The notes under the pieces: generated by a model
Databases searched by the model: none
The model's input: the letters and a program-made list of their open reading frames with translations, nothing else
Told to the model about the DNA's origin: nothing
Source of the DNA: Gordius sp. MW1
Taxonomy: Eukaryota > Nematomorpha > Gordioida > Gordea > Gordiidae
Direction: 5' to 3'
Length of the DNA stretch: 64,000 nt
NCBI GenBank assembly: GCA_964036665.1
Contig: OZ038526.1
Span: 36,146,001-36,210,000 of the forward strand
Shown: positions 34,635 to 46,382 of the stretch, piece by piece
Layout of the letters: each line of letters opens with the position of its first letter
How positions within the stretch are numbered: position 1 is the first letter of the stretch
Position numbers and translations under genes: made by a program

Positions 34635-34790
34635 AAAGTAGCAGAAAAATATTTTTTTAGATAATCAAGATATTAGAATTAAATCTCAAATGGGGAGGGA
34701 ATTTCTGATGTATTCCTGACCCTAACAATCTTGATAAATTCTGACGATATCTGACCAATTTGGCTGCTATTTTTTCTGCTACCTTGACCG
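34635..34790. mobile_element. MITE related to 30594-30784, reverse orientation
   Basis: GTAGCAGAAAAATA at the left and TTTTTTCTGCTACCTTGACC at the right mirror the other copy, with shared interior CTCAAATGGGGAGGGAATTT. Confidence 0.5.
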
Positions 34791-35311
34791 GGTGCCCTTC
34801 TTTCATAATCGGGTAGCATTTTTAACGTGCAGAACTAAGAAACAAGAAAGTTTGATATTTTATGATAAATATCGATAATAAACATTGAAATTAGCATAGT
34901 TTGGGCTCTTAACTTCAATTTGTAGATCTTTAAGTCAACAAGATCATCAATACAAGTAGGAGATGGAAACAAATTTGGGATACATTTTAATGATGTATAA
35001 AAGGGTAATATTTTATAGAGCGTTGGTGTCTTACTCCAACTCGATGCTTGCCTTTTCATAAGGTCAAAGCATACTAATTATGAACATGATATATTTTATG
35101 GGAATGCCTTCAAGTTTTTCCATTAAATCTTGCAAGATAAAAAATGACAATTTCATCATACATCTCATGCCAACTTTTTAACAGAATGATTTTTGAGTTC
35201 CACCAAATTGTTGTTTGGAAAAATAAATTTTTTTTATCATATGGCTAATAAGTGCATTTTTTGTTTCTATATTATAATTAGAGTATAAAGTTAAATAAAT
35301 TTCATCTCTTG

Positions 35312-38300
35312 ACATAAGATTGGATTTTGGGGGACATTAATTAGAAGCGGGGGGGGGGGGCACGGCATTTATTTCATCTAGAGATCAGTTGGTGGGGATT
35401 TTTGTAACGGGGGAAAGGGGCACATATCATTTGTTTCATCGTTTGACGTGATTGTATATTCGACTTTAGTGGACATTGATTAGAGGGGGAAGGCACACGT
35501 TATTCGTTCGATTTTGGTGTGATTTTTGTAACGAGGGAAATAAACACACATCATTTGTTTCATCGTTTGACGTAATTGTATATTCGACTTTTATATGGAC
35601 ATTGAATAGAGGGGGAAGGCACACGTTATTCGTTCGATTCTGGGGGTGATTTTTCGTAAAGATGGGGGGGGTGTACGGTCCTCGCAGCAGCTTTTGAGGT
35701 AAAATTTGGGGTTAGGATAACTATTTGTGGGGGCACACGTTTAACTTCATCTCTTGACATAAGATTGGATTTTGGGGGACATTAATTATAAGGTGGGGGG
35801 GCACGACATTTTTTTTTTATTTTTTTTTTTATTTTTTTTTATTTTTTTATTTATTTTTTTTTTTGTAAATAAAATTAATTAGAAGCGGGGGGGGGGGCAC
35901 GGCATTTATTTCATCTTGAGATCAGTTGGTGGTTATTTTTGTAACGGGGGAAAGGGGCAAAAATCATTTGTTTCATCGTTTGACGTGATTGTATATTCAA
36001 CTTTGGTGGACATTGATTAGAGGGGGAGGCACACGTTATTCGTTCGATTCTGGGGATGATTTTTGTAACGGGGGAAATAGGACACATCATTTCTTTCATC
36101 GTTTGACGTAATTGTATATTCGACTTTGGTGGACATTGATTAGAGGGGGAAGGCACACGTTATTCGTTCGATTCTGGGGGTGATTGTTCGTAAAGATGGG
36201 GGGGGTGTACGGTCCTCGCAGCAGCTCTTGAGATAAAATTTAGGGTTAGGATAACTATTTGTGGGGGCACACGTAATTAACTTCATCTCTTGACATAAGA
36301 TTGGATTTTGGGGGACATTATTTAGAAGCGGGGGGGGGGGCACGGCATTTATTTTATCTTGAGATCAGTTGAAGGTGATTTTTGTAACGGGGGAAAGGGG
36401 CACACATCATTTGTTTCATCGTTTGACGTGATTGTATAGTCTACTTTGGTGGACATTGATTTTAGGGGGAAGGCAGACGTTATTCGTTCGATTTTGGTGG
36501 TGATTTTTGTAACGGGGGAAAGAGCACACATCATTTGTTTCATCGTTTGACGTAATTGTATATTCGACTTTGGTGGACATTGATTAGAGGGGGAAGGCAC
36601 ACGTTATTCGTTCGATTTTGGTGGTGATTTTTGTAACGGGGGAAATAGGCACACATCATTTGTTTCATCGTTTGTCGTAATTGTATATTCGACTTTGGTG
36701 GACATTGATTAGAGGGAGAAGGCACACGTTATTCGTTCGATTTTGGTGGTGATTTTTGTAACGGGGGAAATAGGCACACATCATTTGTTTCATCGTTTGT
36801 CGTAATTGTATATTCGACTTTGGTGGACATTGATTAGAGGGGGAAGGCACACGTTATTCGTTCGATTTTGGTGGTGATTTTTGTAACGGGGGAAATAGGA
36901 CACATCATTTCTTTCATCGTTTGACGTAATTGTATATTCGACTTTGGTGGACATTGATTAGAGGGGGAAGGCACACGTTATTCGTTCGATTCTGTGGGTG
37001 ATTGTTCGTAAAGATGGGGGGGGGTGTACGGTCCTCGCAGCAGCTCTTGAGAAAAATTTAGGGTTAGGATAACTATTTGTGGGGGCACACGTAATTAACT
37101 TCATCTCTTGACATAAGATTGGATTTTGGGGGACATTAATTATAAGGTGGGGGGGGGGGGCACGACATTTTTTTTTTTTTTTTTTTATTTTTTTTTTATT
37201 TTTTTTTTTAAATAAAATTAATTAGAAGCGGGGGGGGGCACGGCATTTATTTCATCTTGAGATCAGTTGGTGGTTATTTTTGTAACGGGGGAAAGGGGCA
37301 AAAATCATTTGTTTCATCGTTTGACGTGATTGTATATTCAACTTTGGTGGACATTGATTAGAGGGGGAAGGCACACGTTATTCGTTCGATTCTGGGGGTG
37401 ATTTTTGTAACGGGGGAAATAGGACACATCATTTCTTTCATCGTTTGACGTAATTGTATATTCGACTTTGGTGGACATTGATTAGAGGGGGAAGGCACAC
37501 GTTATTCGTTCGATTCTGGGGGTGATTGTTCGTAAAGATGGGGGGGTGTACGGTCCTCGCAGCAGCTCTTGAGATAAAATTTAGGGTTAGGATAACTATT
37601 TGTGGGAGCACACGTAATTAACTTCATCTCTTGACATAAGATTGGATTTTGGGGGACATTAATTATAAGGTGGGGGGGGGGGCACGACATTTTTTTTTTA
37701 TTTTTTTTTTATTTTTTTTTATTTTTTTTTTATATTTTTTTTTTTGTAAATAAAATTAATTAGAAGCGGGGGGGGGCACGGCATTTATTTCATCTTGAGA
37801 TCAGTTGGTGGTTATTTTTGTAACGGGGGAAAGGGGCAAAAATCATTTGTTTCATCGTTTGACGTGATTGTATATTCAACTTTGGTGGACATTGATTAGA
37901 GGGGGAAGGCACACGTTATTCGTTCGATTCTGGGGGTGATTTTTGTAACGGGGGAAATAGGACACATCATTTCTTTCATCGTTTGACGTAATTGTATATT
38001 CGACTTTGGTGGACATTGATTAGAGGGGGAAGGCACACGTTATTCGTTCGATTCTGGGGGTGATTGTTCGTAAAGATGGGGGGGGTGTACGGTCCTCGCA
38101 GCAGCTCTTGAGATAAAATTTAGGGTTAGGATAACTATTTGTGGGGGCACACGTAATTAACTTCATCTCTTGACATAAGATTGGATTTTGGGGGACATTA
38201 TTTAGAAGCGGGGGGGGCACGGCATTTATTTTATCTTGAGATCAGTTGAAGGTGATTTTTGTAACGGGGGAAAGGGGCACACATCATTTGTTTCATCGTT

Positions 38301-39475
38301 TGACGTGATTGTATAGTCTACTTTGGTGGACATTGATTTTAGGGGGAAGGCAGACGTTATTCGTTTGATTTTGGTGGTGATTTTTGTAACGGGGGAAAGA
38401 GCACACATCATTTGTTTCATCGTTTGACGTAATTGTATATTCGACTTTGGTGGACATTGATTAGAGGGGGAAGGCACACGTTATTCGTTCGATTTTGGTG
38501 GTGATTTTTGTAACGGGGGAAAAAGGCACACATCATTTGTTTCATCGTTTGTCGTAATTGTATATTCGACTTTGGTGGACATTGATTAGAGGGGGAAGGC
38601 ACACGTTATTCATTCGATTTTGGTGGTGATTTTTGTAACGGGGGAAATAGGCACACATCATTTGTTTCATCGTTTGTCGTAATTGTATATTCGACTTTGG
38701 TGGACATTGATTAGAGGGGGAAGGCACACGTTATTCGTTCGATTTTGGTGGTGATTTTTCGTAAAGATGGGGGGGGATGTACGGTCCTCGCAGCAGCTCT
38801 TGAGGTAAAATTTAGGGTTAGGATAACTATTTGTGGGGGCACACGTAATTAACTTCATCTCTTGACATAAGATTGGATTTTGGGGGACATTAATTATAAG
38901 CGGGGGGGGGGGGGGGGGCACGGCATTTTTTCTTTTTTATTTTTATTTTTTCTTTTTTTTATTTTTTTTTTCTTTTATTTTTTTTTTCTTTTTTTTTTTT
39001 TCTTTTTTGTAAATAAAATTAATTAGAAGCGGGGGGGGGGCACGGCATTTATTTCATCTTGATGTCAGTTGATTCTGATTTTGTAACGGGGGAAAGGGGC
39101 ACAAATCATTGGTTTCATCGTTTGACGTGATTGTATATTCGACTTTGGTGGACATTGATAGATGGGGAAGGCACACGTTATTCGTTCGATTTTGGTGGTG
39201 ATTTTTGTAACGGGGGAAAGAGGCACACATCATTTGTTTCATCGTTTAACGTAATTGTATATTCGAATTTGGTGGACATTGATTAGAGGGGGAAGGCACA
39301 CGTTATTCGTTTGATTTTTGTGGTGATTTTTCGTAAAGATGGGGGGGGGGGTGTACGGTCCTCGCCAGCTCTTGAGATAAAATTTAGGGTTAGGATAACT
39401 ATTTGTGGGGGCACACGTAATTAACTTCATCTCTTGACATAAGATTGGATTTTGGGGGACATTAATTAGAAGCGG
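35312..39475. repeat. Satellite array with nested periods (about 125 bp and about 1.88 kb)
   Basis: Basic unit of about 125 bp, visible three times in a row at 36540, 36665 and 36790 and again at 38417, 38542 and 38667 (TTTGTAACGGGGGAAA, CATCATTTGTTTCATCG, GTATATTCGACTTTGGTGG, GGCACACGTTATTCGTTCG). Blocks of units alternate with a linker (GTGTACGGTCCTCGCAGCAG, TAGGGTTAGGATAACTATTT, TGACATAAGATTGGATTTTG) and a T-rich tract, then a G run. Whole blocks recur about 1,877-1,880 bp apart (36349 and 38226; 36540 and 38417). Open frames on the minus strand are by-products of the 125-bp period. Confidence 0.9.
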
Positions 39476-39547
39476 GGGAAGGGCCCCAAGATCCCAAACT
39501 AAAATTTTGGGGCTAGATTCAAACTCTAGCCCAAAATCTTAGGTCGG

Positions 39548-39978
39548 TGTGGTACGATACTAATTATTATAAGTTTTATTAATATGGTAGAAAAAATTTA
39601 ATCGACAAAAAAATTAATATAGATTTTTGGGGGATTTAAAGTTTAATTTATAAAGAAATTATTTAATAGTTTAAGAGAGGAATTGGATATGAAGAGAACA
39701 ATACAAATTTTAGTATGCAAAAAACTAATAATGTGCTTTTTGGGTAGTTAAAGTTTAGTACAAGAGAGGAATGATTTATTTCCTACATAAGAACAATGTC
39801 TCAGTAGTAACACGACGAACGCTGGGTGTTAACACGAGCTAAAATTCTCTCAAAAAATCTCATTAATCATGCTTCTACCCAATCTCATGGGAGGGTGAGA
39901 GTGTGAAAAAATCATTAAAAATTCCTTTACCCAATTAAAAAGGGGTGTTTGAAACGCGCTGGCTGCTGACACCCTACA
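39548..39978. mobile_element. Solo LTR
   Basis: 431 bp beginning TGTGGTACGA and ending CACCCTACA, flanked by TCGG on both sides (39544-39547 and 39979-39982). The opposite arm of the inverted repeat (near 47605-47625) carries the uninterrupted sequence with a single TCGG equivalent, a natural empty site. No second LTR or internal region is present. Confidence 0.8.
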
Positions 39979-40629
39979 TCGGAACGAATCCCAAAACCCT
40001 GACGGTTTCAATTCATAAGGTATGTTTTTTAAATGCAAATATTTAGACTGAACTACGGTCACTAAGTAATTTTTTTATTAAATTAATAATTATCATTTGT
40101 TTAAATTTAAAAAATAATTAAAAAAATATATTATTTTAATACCAATATATAAAAAATAACATTAAGTCAATACTTTACTATATTGTAATCCTAACTGTAA
40201 ATGCGTTATTTACATTAGCAGCATCTGTAAACTATTTTAATTTATATCAATTCGCATTGCCCTTCATATATGTTAATGTTAGTTGCTGTGTGTGGTGTGT
40301 GTTGTGTTGTAGTAGTAGTAGCACAACACCATAGAAATAGAACTCCCCCACTCCCCTTATCTTTCCCTTCTCATACAACCCAGCTTATAATGAGAGCATG
40401 GGGATACCCTTGCTCCAATATATTCACACCCAAATAGTAAGGCTAGTCGCCTTGCTCCAACCCTGCTCTATCCCGGGCCATCCCTGATCGACCCCGTTCC
40501 AACCCCACATCACCTAAATATTATTTTGTATGGGAGGCGATGCCGATGCGCTACTATGCTATGACGCATATGCAGAAGTTAAGAGAGGGAGGGAGGGGTA
40601 GTGGATACTGGATAGTGCGTGGTGCTGCT

Positions 40630-41738
40630 TAGAGACCTGCAAAATCAATTTTTTTAAGGCCCGGCCCGGGCCCGGAATTAAAATCGGGAAATAGGCCCGG
40701 CCCGGGCCCCTATTTTAGCATCTTTAAAAACAAGGCCCGATCCCGGCCCGGGCCCGGCCCGAAATTTTGGTAATTGCAGAAACTTAATTTTGGTAAAATT
40801 TTTTATTAAATAATAAAACGCACATAAAAAAATTATAAATGGATAAAGAAAACTATTTTGATGCAAAAAACACAGGCATCAAAAATTTCCGTGTTTTAGA
40901 TTTGTTCTCCGCTCTTCATAAATGCGGCCAGCTGACGAAAAACACCTCTCACTCGAGGCCAAATCAAGTGTCGAAAAAATCTTACAAACAAGAGGGCTAA
41001 GCGCTGCAAATGACCACTGTGGTCTTTCGACCAATCCGATAATTTTATTTTTTTTCTCATTGATCTTTAACATTGTGTTGGTTTCAACTTCATTTTCCTC
41101 TACCTCTTTCTTCCTAGAAGATGTTCCATGCCATATCCATTCAACAAAATTGGGCTATTGAGGATATGAGATCTTTTGTGATTTTTGCAGGATTTGTAAG
41201 TTTTGTTAAAAGTGGCTTGCATAGGTAATTGTCCAATTTTTATTTTCCTGGACTTCTTTACAGCATTTATGTTTTTGGAGATGGGTATTCTAAGCATTAT
41301 CAAAACTAACATAAATATTGCATGATGAGCAGGAATTATAGGATAACACATTCCTGCAAATCTTACAAAAAACAAAATTTATTTTCTTATAATCTTTTCC
41401 ATACTTCACTCTTTTCTCTAAGATTTTCCTTTACTTTACAAAATTCTTTCTGAATATTTTCAGCTATTAGCAGTAGATTTTTTTGTTCCATACTTAATTA
41501 ATTGTATATTAGATTAAGCGCGAAATGAATAAATGAGTGTTTAACAAATTCAATAACTTGTAATTAATTTTTTGAATTGTTTTAAACAGAATAAAAGACT
41601 ACTTAGACTCTTCTAAATTATTCCGGGCCGGGCCTATAATTTATAAATTATGCCCGGCCGGAATTTTAAAGCCTAAAAATTTAAGGCCCGGGCTTTTTCG
41701 GGCCGGACCGGGTCTCAGGCCGCCCGTGCAGGTCTCTA
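40630..41738 (-). mobile_element. hAT element with GGCCCGG subterminal repeats
   Basis: Termini TAGAGACCTGCA and TGCAGGTCTCTA with a perfect 8-bp duplication GTGCTGCT (40622-40629 and 41739-41746). Subterminal zones are dense in GGCCCGG. An internally deleted transposase gene remains on the minus strand: an N-terminal finger region and a C-terminal domain with nothing in between. Confidence 0.9.
40879..41375 (-). pseudogene. Internally deleted hAT transposase (BED finger plus hATC)
   Basis: On the minus strand the upstream part contains a CxxC pair followed by a downstream HxxxxC-type pair (CKICRNV ... LQKHKCC, about 41280-41390), as in a BED zinc finger, with a frameshift. The downstream frame 41073-40879 reads LSPLVCKIFSTLDLASSERC then FSSAGRIYEERRTNL, the hATC domain. 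The central RNase-H-like catalytic region is missing. Confidence 0.7.
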
Positions 41739-41870
41739 GTGCTGCTACATGTTATGCATATGCTATATGCAGTAGTTAAGAGAGGGAGGGAGGGGATAGT
41801 GATTGTTAATAAATATGGTGCGTGCTCTGCTGTGCACCCATTTTAATTTTGAAAGATAATAGTGAATGGA

Positions 41871-42530
41871 TAGTAAATTTGATTAACCAATTAAAAGCTG
41901 AACATAGAACCCCTAGATGAAAAAACTTGAAATTCAAGATTTTTTATGAATTTTATACCAAAATAACATCTGCAAATTATTTTTCGAAAAAAAATTTTTA
42001 ACTATAGTTTTTAAGGCGTGGCATATATCATACGCTGGTATACTCATATTTACCCCTCTATGTAATCATTTTAAATTAAACGTAGTTAGTAAATTTATCT
42101 GCTAATACCTTCTCATAATAAATTATAATATTAAGATGAATGAAATCAACTAGGGGCGGCGATATAATGAGAATGACAAAGAAGAGATCCCGGCTGGCTA
42201 GTAGAACTCCGAGGGCTCTAAAACCTATATGTCTTTCGCGATGTTACTTATATATCTATACCAATGTTAATCTGTATGAATAAACATTACATGGCGTTTA
42301 GATGAATTTGCTAATTTAGATTTTCCTGGAGATTTTTCCTTAAAAAAGCAACAAAATCACTATTATCATCAAAAAAGGCATTAATTTCTTAGGGAAATAA
42401 TTATTAAGCCGTAACCCATTTGATGCACAATTACAAATAAATTTTGTGTTTTGCCCCCCCCTCCCAATTGAACTTAAAAGTAAAACATTTATTTTTTTTC
42501 CTACTTTTACGCATCCATTTTTACTTATAG
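41871..42530. other. Loop of the inverted-repeat element
   Basis: AT-rich with a GC-richer patch at 42150-42225 (AGAGATCCCGGCTGGCTAG). No frame of interest. A 'TTTTGCCCCCCCCTCCC' relic near 42450 resembles the MITE family of 1741-1898. Confidence 0.4.
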
Positions 42531-42606
42531 AGGTGTAACACCACTATAATAGTTAAAAATTAAAATCGGTGCACGCTGCCTGCACAGCACGCACCATATT
42601 TATTAA

Positions 42607-43910
42607 CACTCCGTCGGTCGGGACGCTGTACAAAAAAATAGTGAATATTACAATTTCATTTTTTCAGTAGCTTAACAAAATTTACCCTAGAATATCTCTG
42701 CAAAATTTGGCTAATTTTTATCCAATAGTTTTTAAGATACAGCATGTTTTAGATGCCCGGGGTCTTCCACGGCCCCACCTTCCATAATATGAACAAAAAA
42801 AATTTTAAACATTTTTTTTGAAATATATTATTAAAACCCATTATCGTAAACCCATTTGTGAAGAATTTTTTTGTATACATTTCTTTTTATTGAAAATATT
42901 CAAATTCTAAACTCTAATTTTCACATGTTAATTTTTCCTCGTGGTAATTCAAAGTGCTTATTTGTGTGATTTTTATTGCATTTTTTGATTTTTCAATAAG
43001 TCTAATATTAAAAAGTGCAGTTTTTTTATAGTTCTTCGTCTGAAGATGGTATATGAACATAACAGTTATAACATTTTATCAAGTTCTTGATGATTCTATG
43101 ATTACATATACTGAGTAGTCATGAATCTGTGAATGAGTTAACAGGATATTAAGAAGAGTTAATTGATATGCCTAACAAAGTTAGTTACTTTTATAGGAAA
43201 TAACTTAGCTTTTATTATGTGATGTATTTCAAAGGAATACTAAGTGCCACAAAAATTGTCCTAATTAAAATGTTAGAACAAAATAGAATTGTGTATTTCA
43301 TTTACCTGGAGTAAAGCCATATGGATGGGCAACCAAAACTCCTCTTGATTGTTTTAAATTACTCATTACAGATGAAATAATTAAAAGAAGAGTGAAATTT
43401 AGCAAATTTATGACTATATAAATACATGTAGAAAATGTATATGTAACTATTTTTATAGCCTCATAAATTTCTTATATAACATTTTTCATTTAAATTTATA
43501 AAAGTATGAGTTGAGACCAATAGTAACTTTTTTGCCTTAAAAAATTAAAAGCCAAAAATGTTTTGTTTTTGGATTATTTTTTACCAGATTTTCCACATTT
43601 ATAGTTTCAACCTTCTTTTATAAGATCTTATTAATTAAACCATAAAATATAATATAGTTTTTTGGGTATGAGGCAAAATAGTCATTAGAAAAATATTTTT
43701 TGGGGTTGTTCTAAATATAGATATAAAATTTTAACCTTTATTAAATAGCCTAATTAATATATTAATGAATGTATAAGAGTTGAAATTTTATTCTTGCAAA
43801 TTTTGACAAGTTTCTATATAAAATATGGAAGTTATAGCTATTTAAAGTTTGGGGTAATTATAACCCCAAATACCATCCGTGTTAGCATTTTAGACCCGAC
43901 CGACGGAGTG
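42607..43910. mobile_element. TIR DNA element with CACT termini
   Basis: Perfect 16-bp inverted termini CACTCCGTCGGTCGGG and CCCGACCGACGGAGTG. The left arm of the surrounding inverted repeat (near 41800) shows the uninterrupted sequence, so this is an insertion. The interior of 1.3 kb has no coding capacity. CACT ends suggest a CACTA-type relation, but no clear 2-3-bp target duplication could be fixed. Confidence 0.65.
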
Positions 43911-44309
43911 ACAATAACTATCCCCTACCCCTCCCTCCCTCTTAACTTCTGCATATGCGTCAGAGCATAGTAGCGCATCGGCATCGCCTCCCATACAAAA
44001 TAATATTTGGGTTAGAGAACTGCGAAGTCACTTTTTTTCAACCCGAACCCGACCCGACCCGAAAAATTATTTAAACAAATTACTTTCGAGCGCGAAAATT
44101 GCGGTGTGTAAAATTAAATCGACAAATAACCATAAATTGCATAGCAATTAAAAGTGCTATTAATGAAACAAATTGTAACCACAGATTTTGTGTAATGAAT
44201 TTACTATTAACATCAAATCATTGTTATTAGAAACCTTTTAATTGCTATGCAATTCCACTGTTTTTTATCGATTTTTTAAAAAATTAATGCATAAGAGGTG
44301 CCCCACCCC

Positions 44310-45029
44310 TAGAGGCCTGCAAAATCACTTTTTTTCAACCCGAACCCGACCCGACCCGAAAGCGTTTTAAAATTTCAACCCGAACCTGACCCGACCCGAA
44401 AGCGTTTTTAAATTTTAAACCCGAACCCGACCCGACCCGAAAGCGTTTTTTTTCAACCCGGACCTAATCAAGTTGAAAAATTTGAGGATGAAAAATTTAT
44501 ACGGCAGAAATGATCATAAAAATTTGATTAATAAATTTATTAAATTGATTTACTATAATTATGTATAAATATTGTCGCGCCTACAATTTCGGGGCGTAAA
44601 TTAGCCCTTCTCTCTTCTAAAATTATCCCAGCACTGGAAAAAGACCTCTCGCTACTGGTAGAAGAAGCGGATATGTCCAAATATTTACGAGCCAATTTGG
44701 ACAATGTAGGATATCTACATGAATTAATCTTCAACCATTCCAAAAGCTCGTAATTTTCATCCTTCTTCGTGATTTTATGATTAATGTATTCTTCAAGTTC
44801 GCCCTTTCCTTCCACATTTACGTTTCGTTCATTTTGTAATGTAAGATTCATATCCTTTGACCCGACTCTATAAATCCAACCCGACCCGACCCGAATGCAT
44901 TCTAAAATTTTCAACCCGAACCCGACCCGACCCGAAATTTTTTAACCCCAACCCGACCCGACCCGACCGACCCGACCTCGGGTCGGGTCGGGCCGGGTTC
45001 GGGTTTCGGGTGACCCGTGCAGGCCTCTA
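44310..45029 (-). mobile_element. Young-looking hAT element with CCCGA subterminal repeats
   Basis: Termini TAGAGGCCTGCA and TGCAGGCCTCTA, with a perfect 8-bp duplication CCCACCCC (44302-44309 and 45030-45037). The uninterrupted target (GGTGCCCCACCCCTCATCTC) is present in complement in copy A at 33235-33320. At 720 bp it keeps only the C-terminal part of the transposase. Confidence 0.92.
44540..44914 (-). pseudogene. hAT transposase C-terminal domain, intact frame
   Basis: One continuous frame of 124 residues containing YPTLSKLARKYLDISASSTS, then SERSFSSAGIILEERRANL and ATIFIHNY, a textbook hATC dimerisation domain. The catalytic core and DNA-binding finger are absent, so no transposition activity is expected. 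Confidence 0.85.
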
Positions 45030-46309
45030 CCCACCCCTCATCTCTATGTGTTAGAATAGTAATACATACGCGTGTCTCCTCCCCACATCATCTCTCTCTC
45101 GTTATCGATTTTACGGGTAGGGTCGGGTTTTAATAATATTCACATTCCATTTTGTTTTGTCCCGCTATTCGGTGTCTTGCACCGAATGTCTTGTCTTGCA
45201 ACGAATGTCTTGTCTTGCACCGAATGTCTTGTCACGTTGTTTACTTTTAATTTTTGTTAATTTAACTAGTTTTTGGGTTCGAATCCCGGCGTTTTTTTGA
45301 CTCTTATGATTGTTCTTGTTACTACCATTGATAATAAGACTTTTTGGTCGTCCGTTGGGTGCTGACCAATGAAAAAATGACCATTGAACGTGAATCCAAG
45401 TTTTTTTTCGTTTTTTTGACTATTAGGATTGTTCCTGTTACTACCATTGCTATTATGACATTCTGGCCGTCCGCTGGCGCCTGACCGATGGAAAAAAATT
45501 ACCATTGGCCAAAATGTGAATCGAAATTTTTTTCCGTTTTTTTTGGCTAACATTGATAATTACCCTATGCCCTCTCCGAGCAGAGCCTATGCCTCTACTG
45601 ATATGGGTCCCTGTGCCCCCCCCCCTACAAAAGCCTATGCCTTACCTGATGTGGGTTCGAATCCCAAAGAGGCCAAATTTTTTTTTATTTTTTTTGTTAA
45701 AATTAATAAATTGTTCTTGTTAATACCATTGATAATAAGACTTTTTGGCCGTCCGTTGGCTGCTGACCAATGGAATGAAATGACCATTGGCCAAAATGTG
45801 AAGCAAAATTTTTTTTTCGTTTTTTTTGACTATTATGATTGTTCTTGTTAATACCATTGATAATATGGCTTTTTGGCAGTCCGTTGGCTGCTGACCAATG
45901 GAAAAAAATGACCATTAGCCAAAATGTGAATCGAAAATTTTTTTATCGTTTTTTTTTGACTCTTATGAATTTATATCCACTTTTACCGTGTCCTGGCTGC
46001 TGACCAATAAAAAAAATGACCATTGGCCAAAATGTGAATCGAAAATTTTTTTTCCGTTTTTTGACTCTTAATAATTTATATCCACTTTTACCGTATCCTG
46101 GCTGCTGACCAATGAAAAAATGACCATTGGCTAAACTGTGAAACGAAGTTTTTTTTTCGTTTTTTTCGACTCTTTTTGTATAAATAATTAAATAATCATT
46201 TTGGATTTAATACCCCCCCCCCCTATAGGCATTCTCGCCCCTTCCCACCTTTCTCGCCCATAAATTGCATAGCAAATATGCTACCTTTATACAGAGTATA
46301 GAAGAGTTC

Positions 46310-46382
46310 GCCCTTCCCTTCCCCTCTTCCCTTCCCCTCTTCCCTTCCCTTCCCTCCTTCCCTTCCCCTCTCCCCCTTCCCA
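46310..46382. repeat. Pure pyrimidine tract
   Basis: About 70 bases of only C and T (CCCTTCCCCTCTTCCC repeats), mirror-like. The equivalent purine tracts are at 31548-31592 and 48468-48502 in copies A and C. Such tracts can form triplex DNA. Confidence 0.8.

Noticed and set aside
35911-39430. A series of 60-84-residue minus-strand frames beginning MPSPSNQCPPKSN
   Set aside because: Periodic by-products of the 125-bp satellite unit, which is close to a multiple of three over short distances.
42607-43910. Firm CACTA assignment
   Set aside because: The ends begin CACT, but no 2-3-bp target duplication could be fixed and no transposase is present, so only a TIR element is claimed.
45516-45851. 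111-residue plus-strand ORF
   Set aside because: Falls in tandem units of Helitron-like copy B; no family content.
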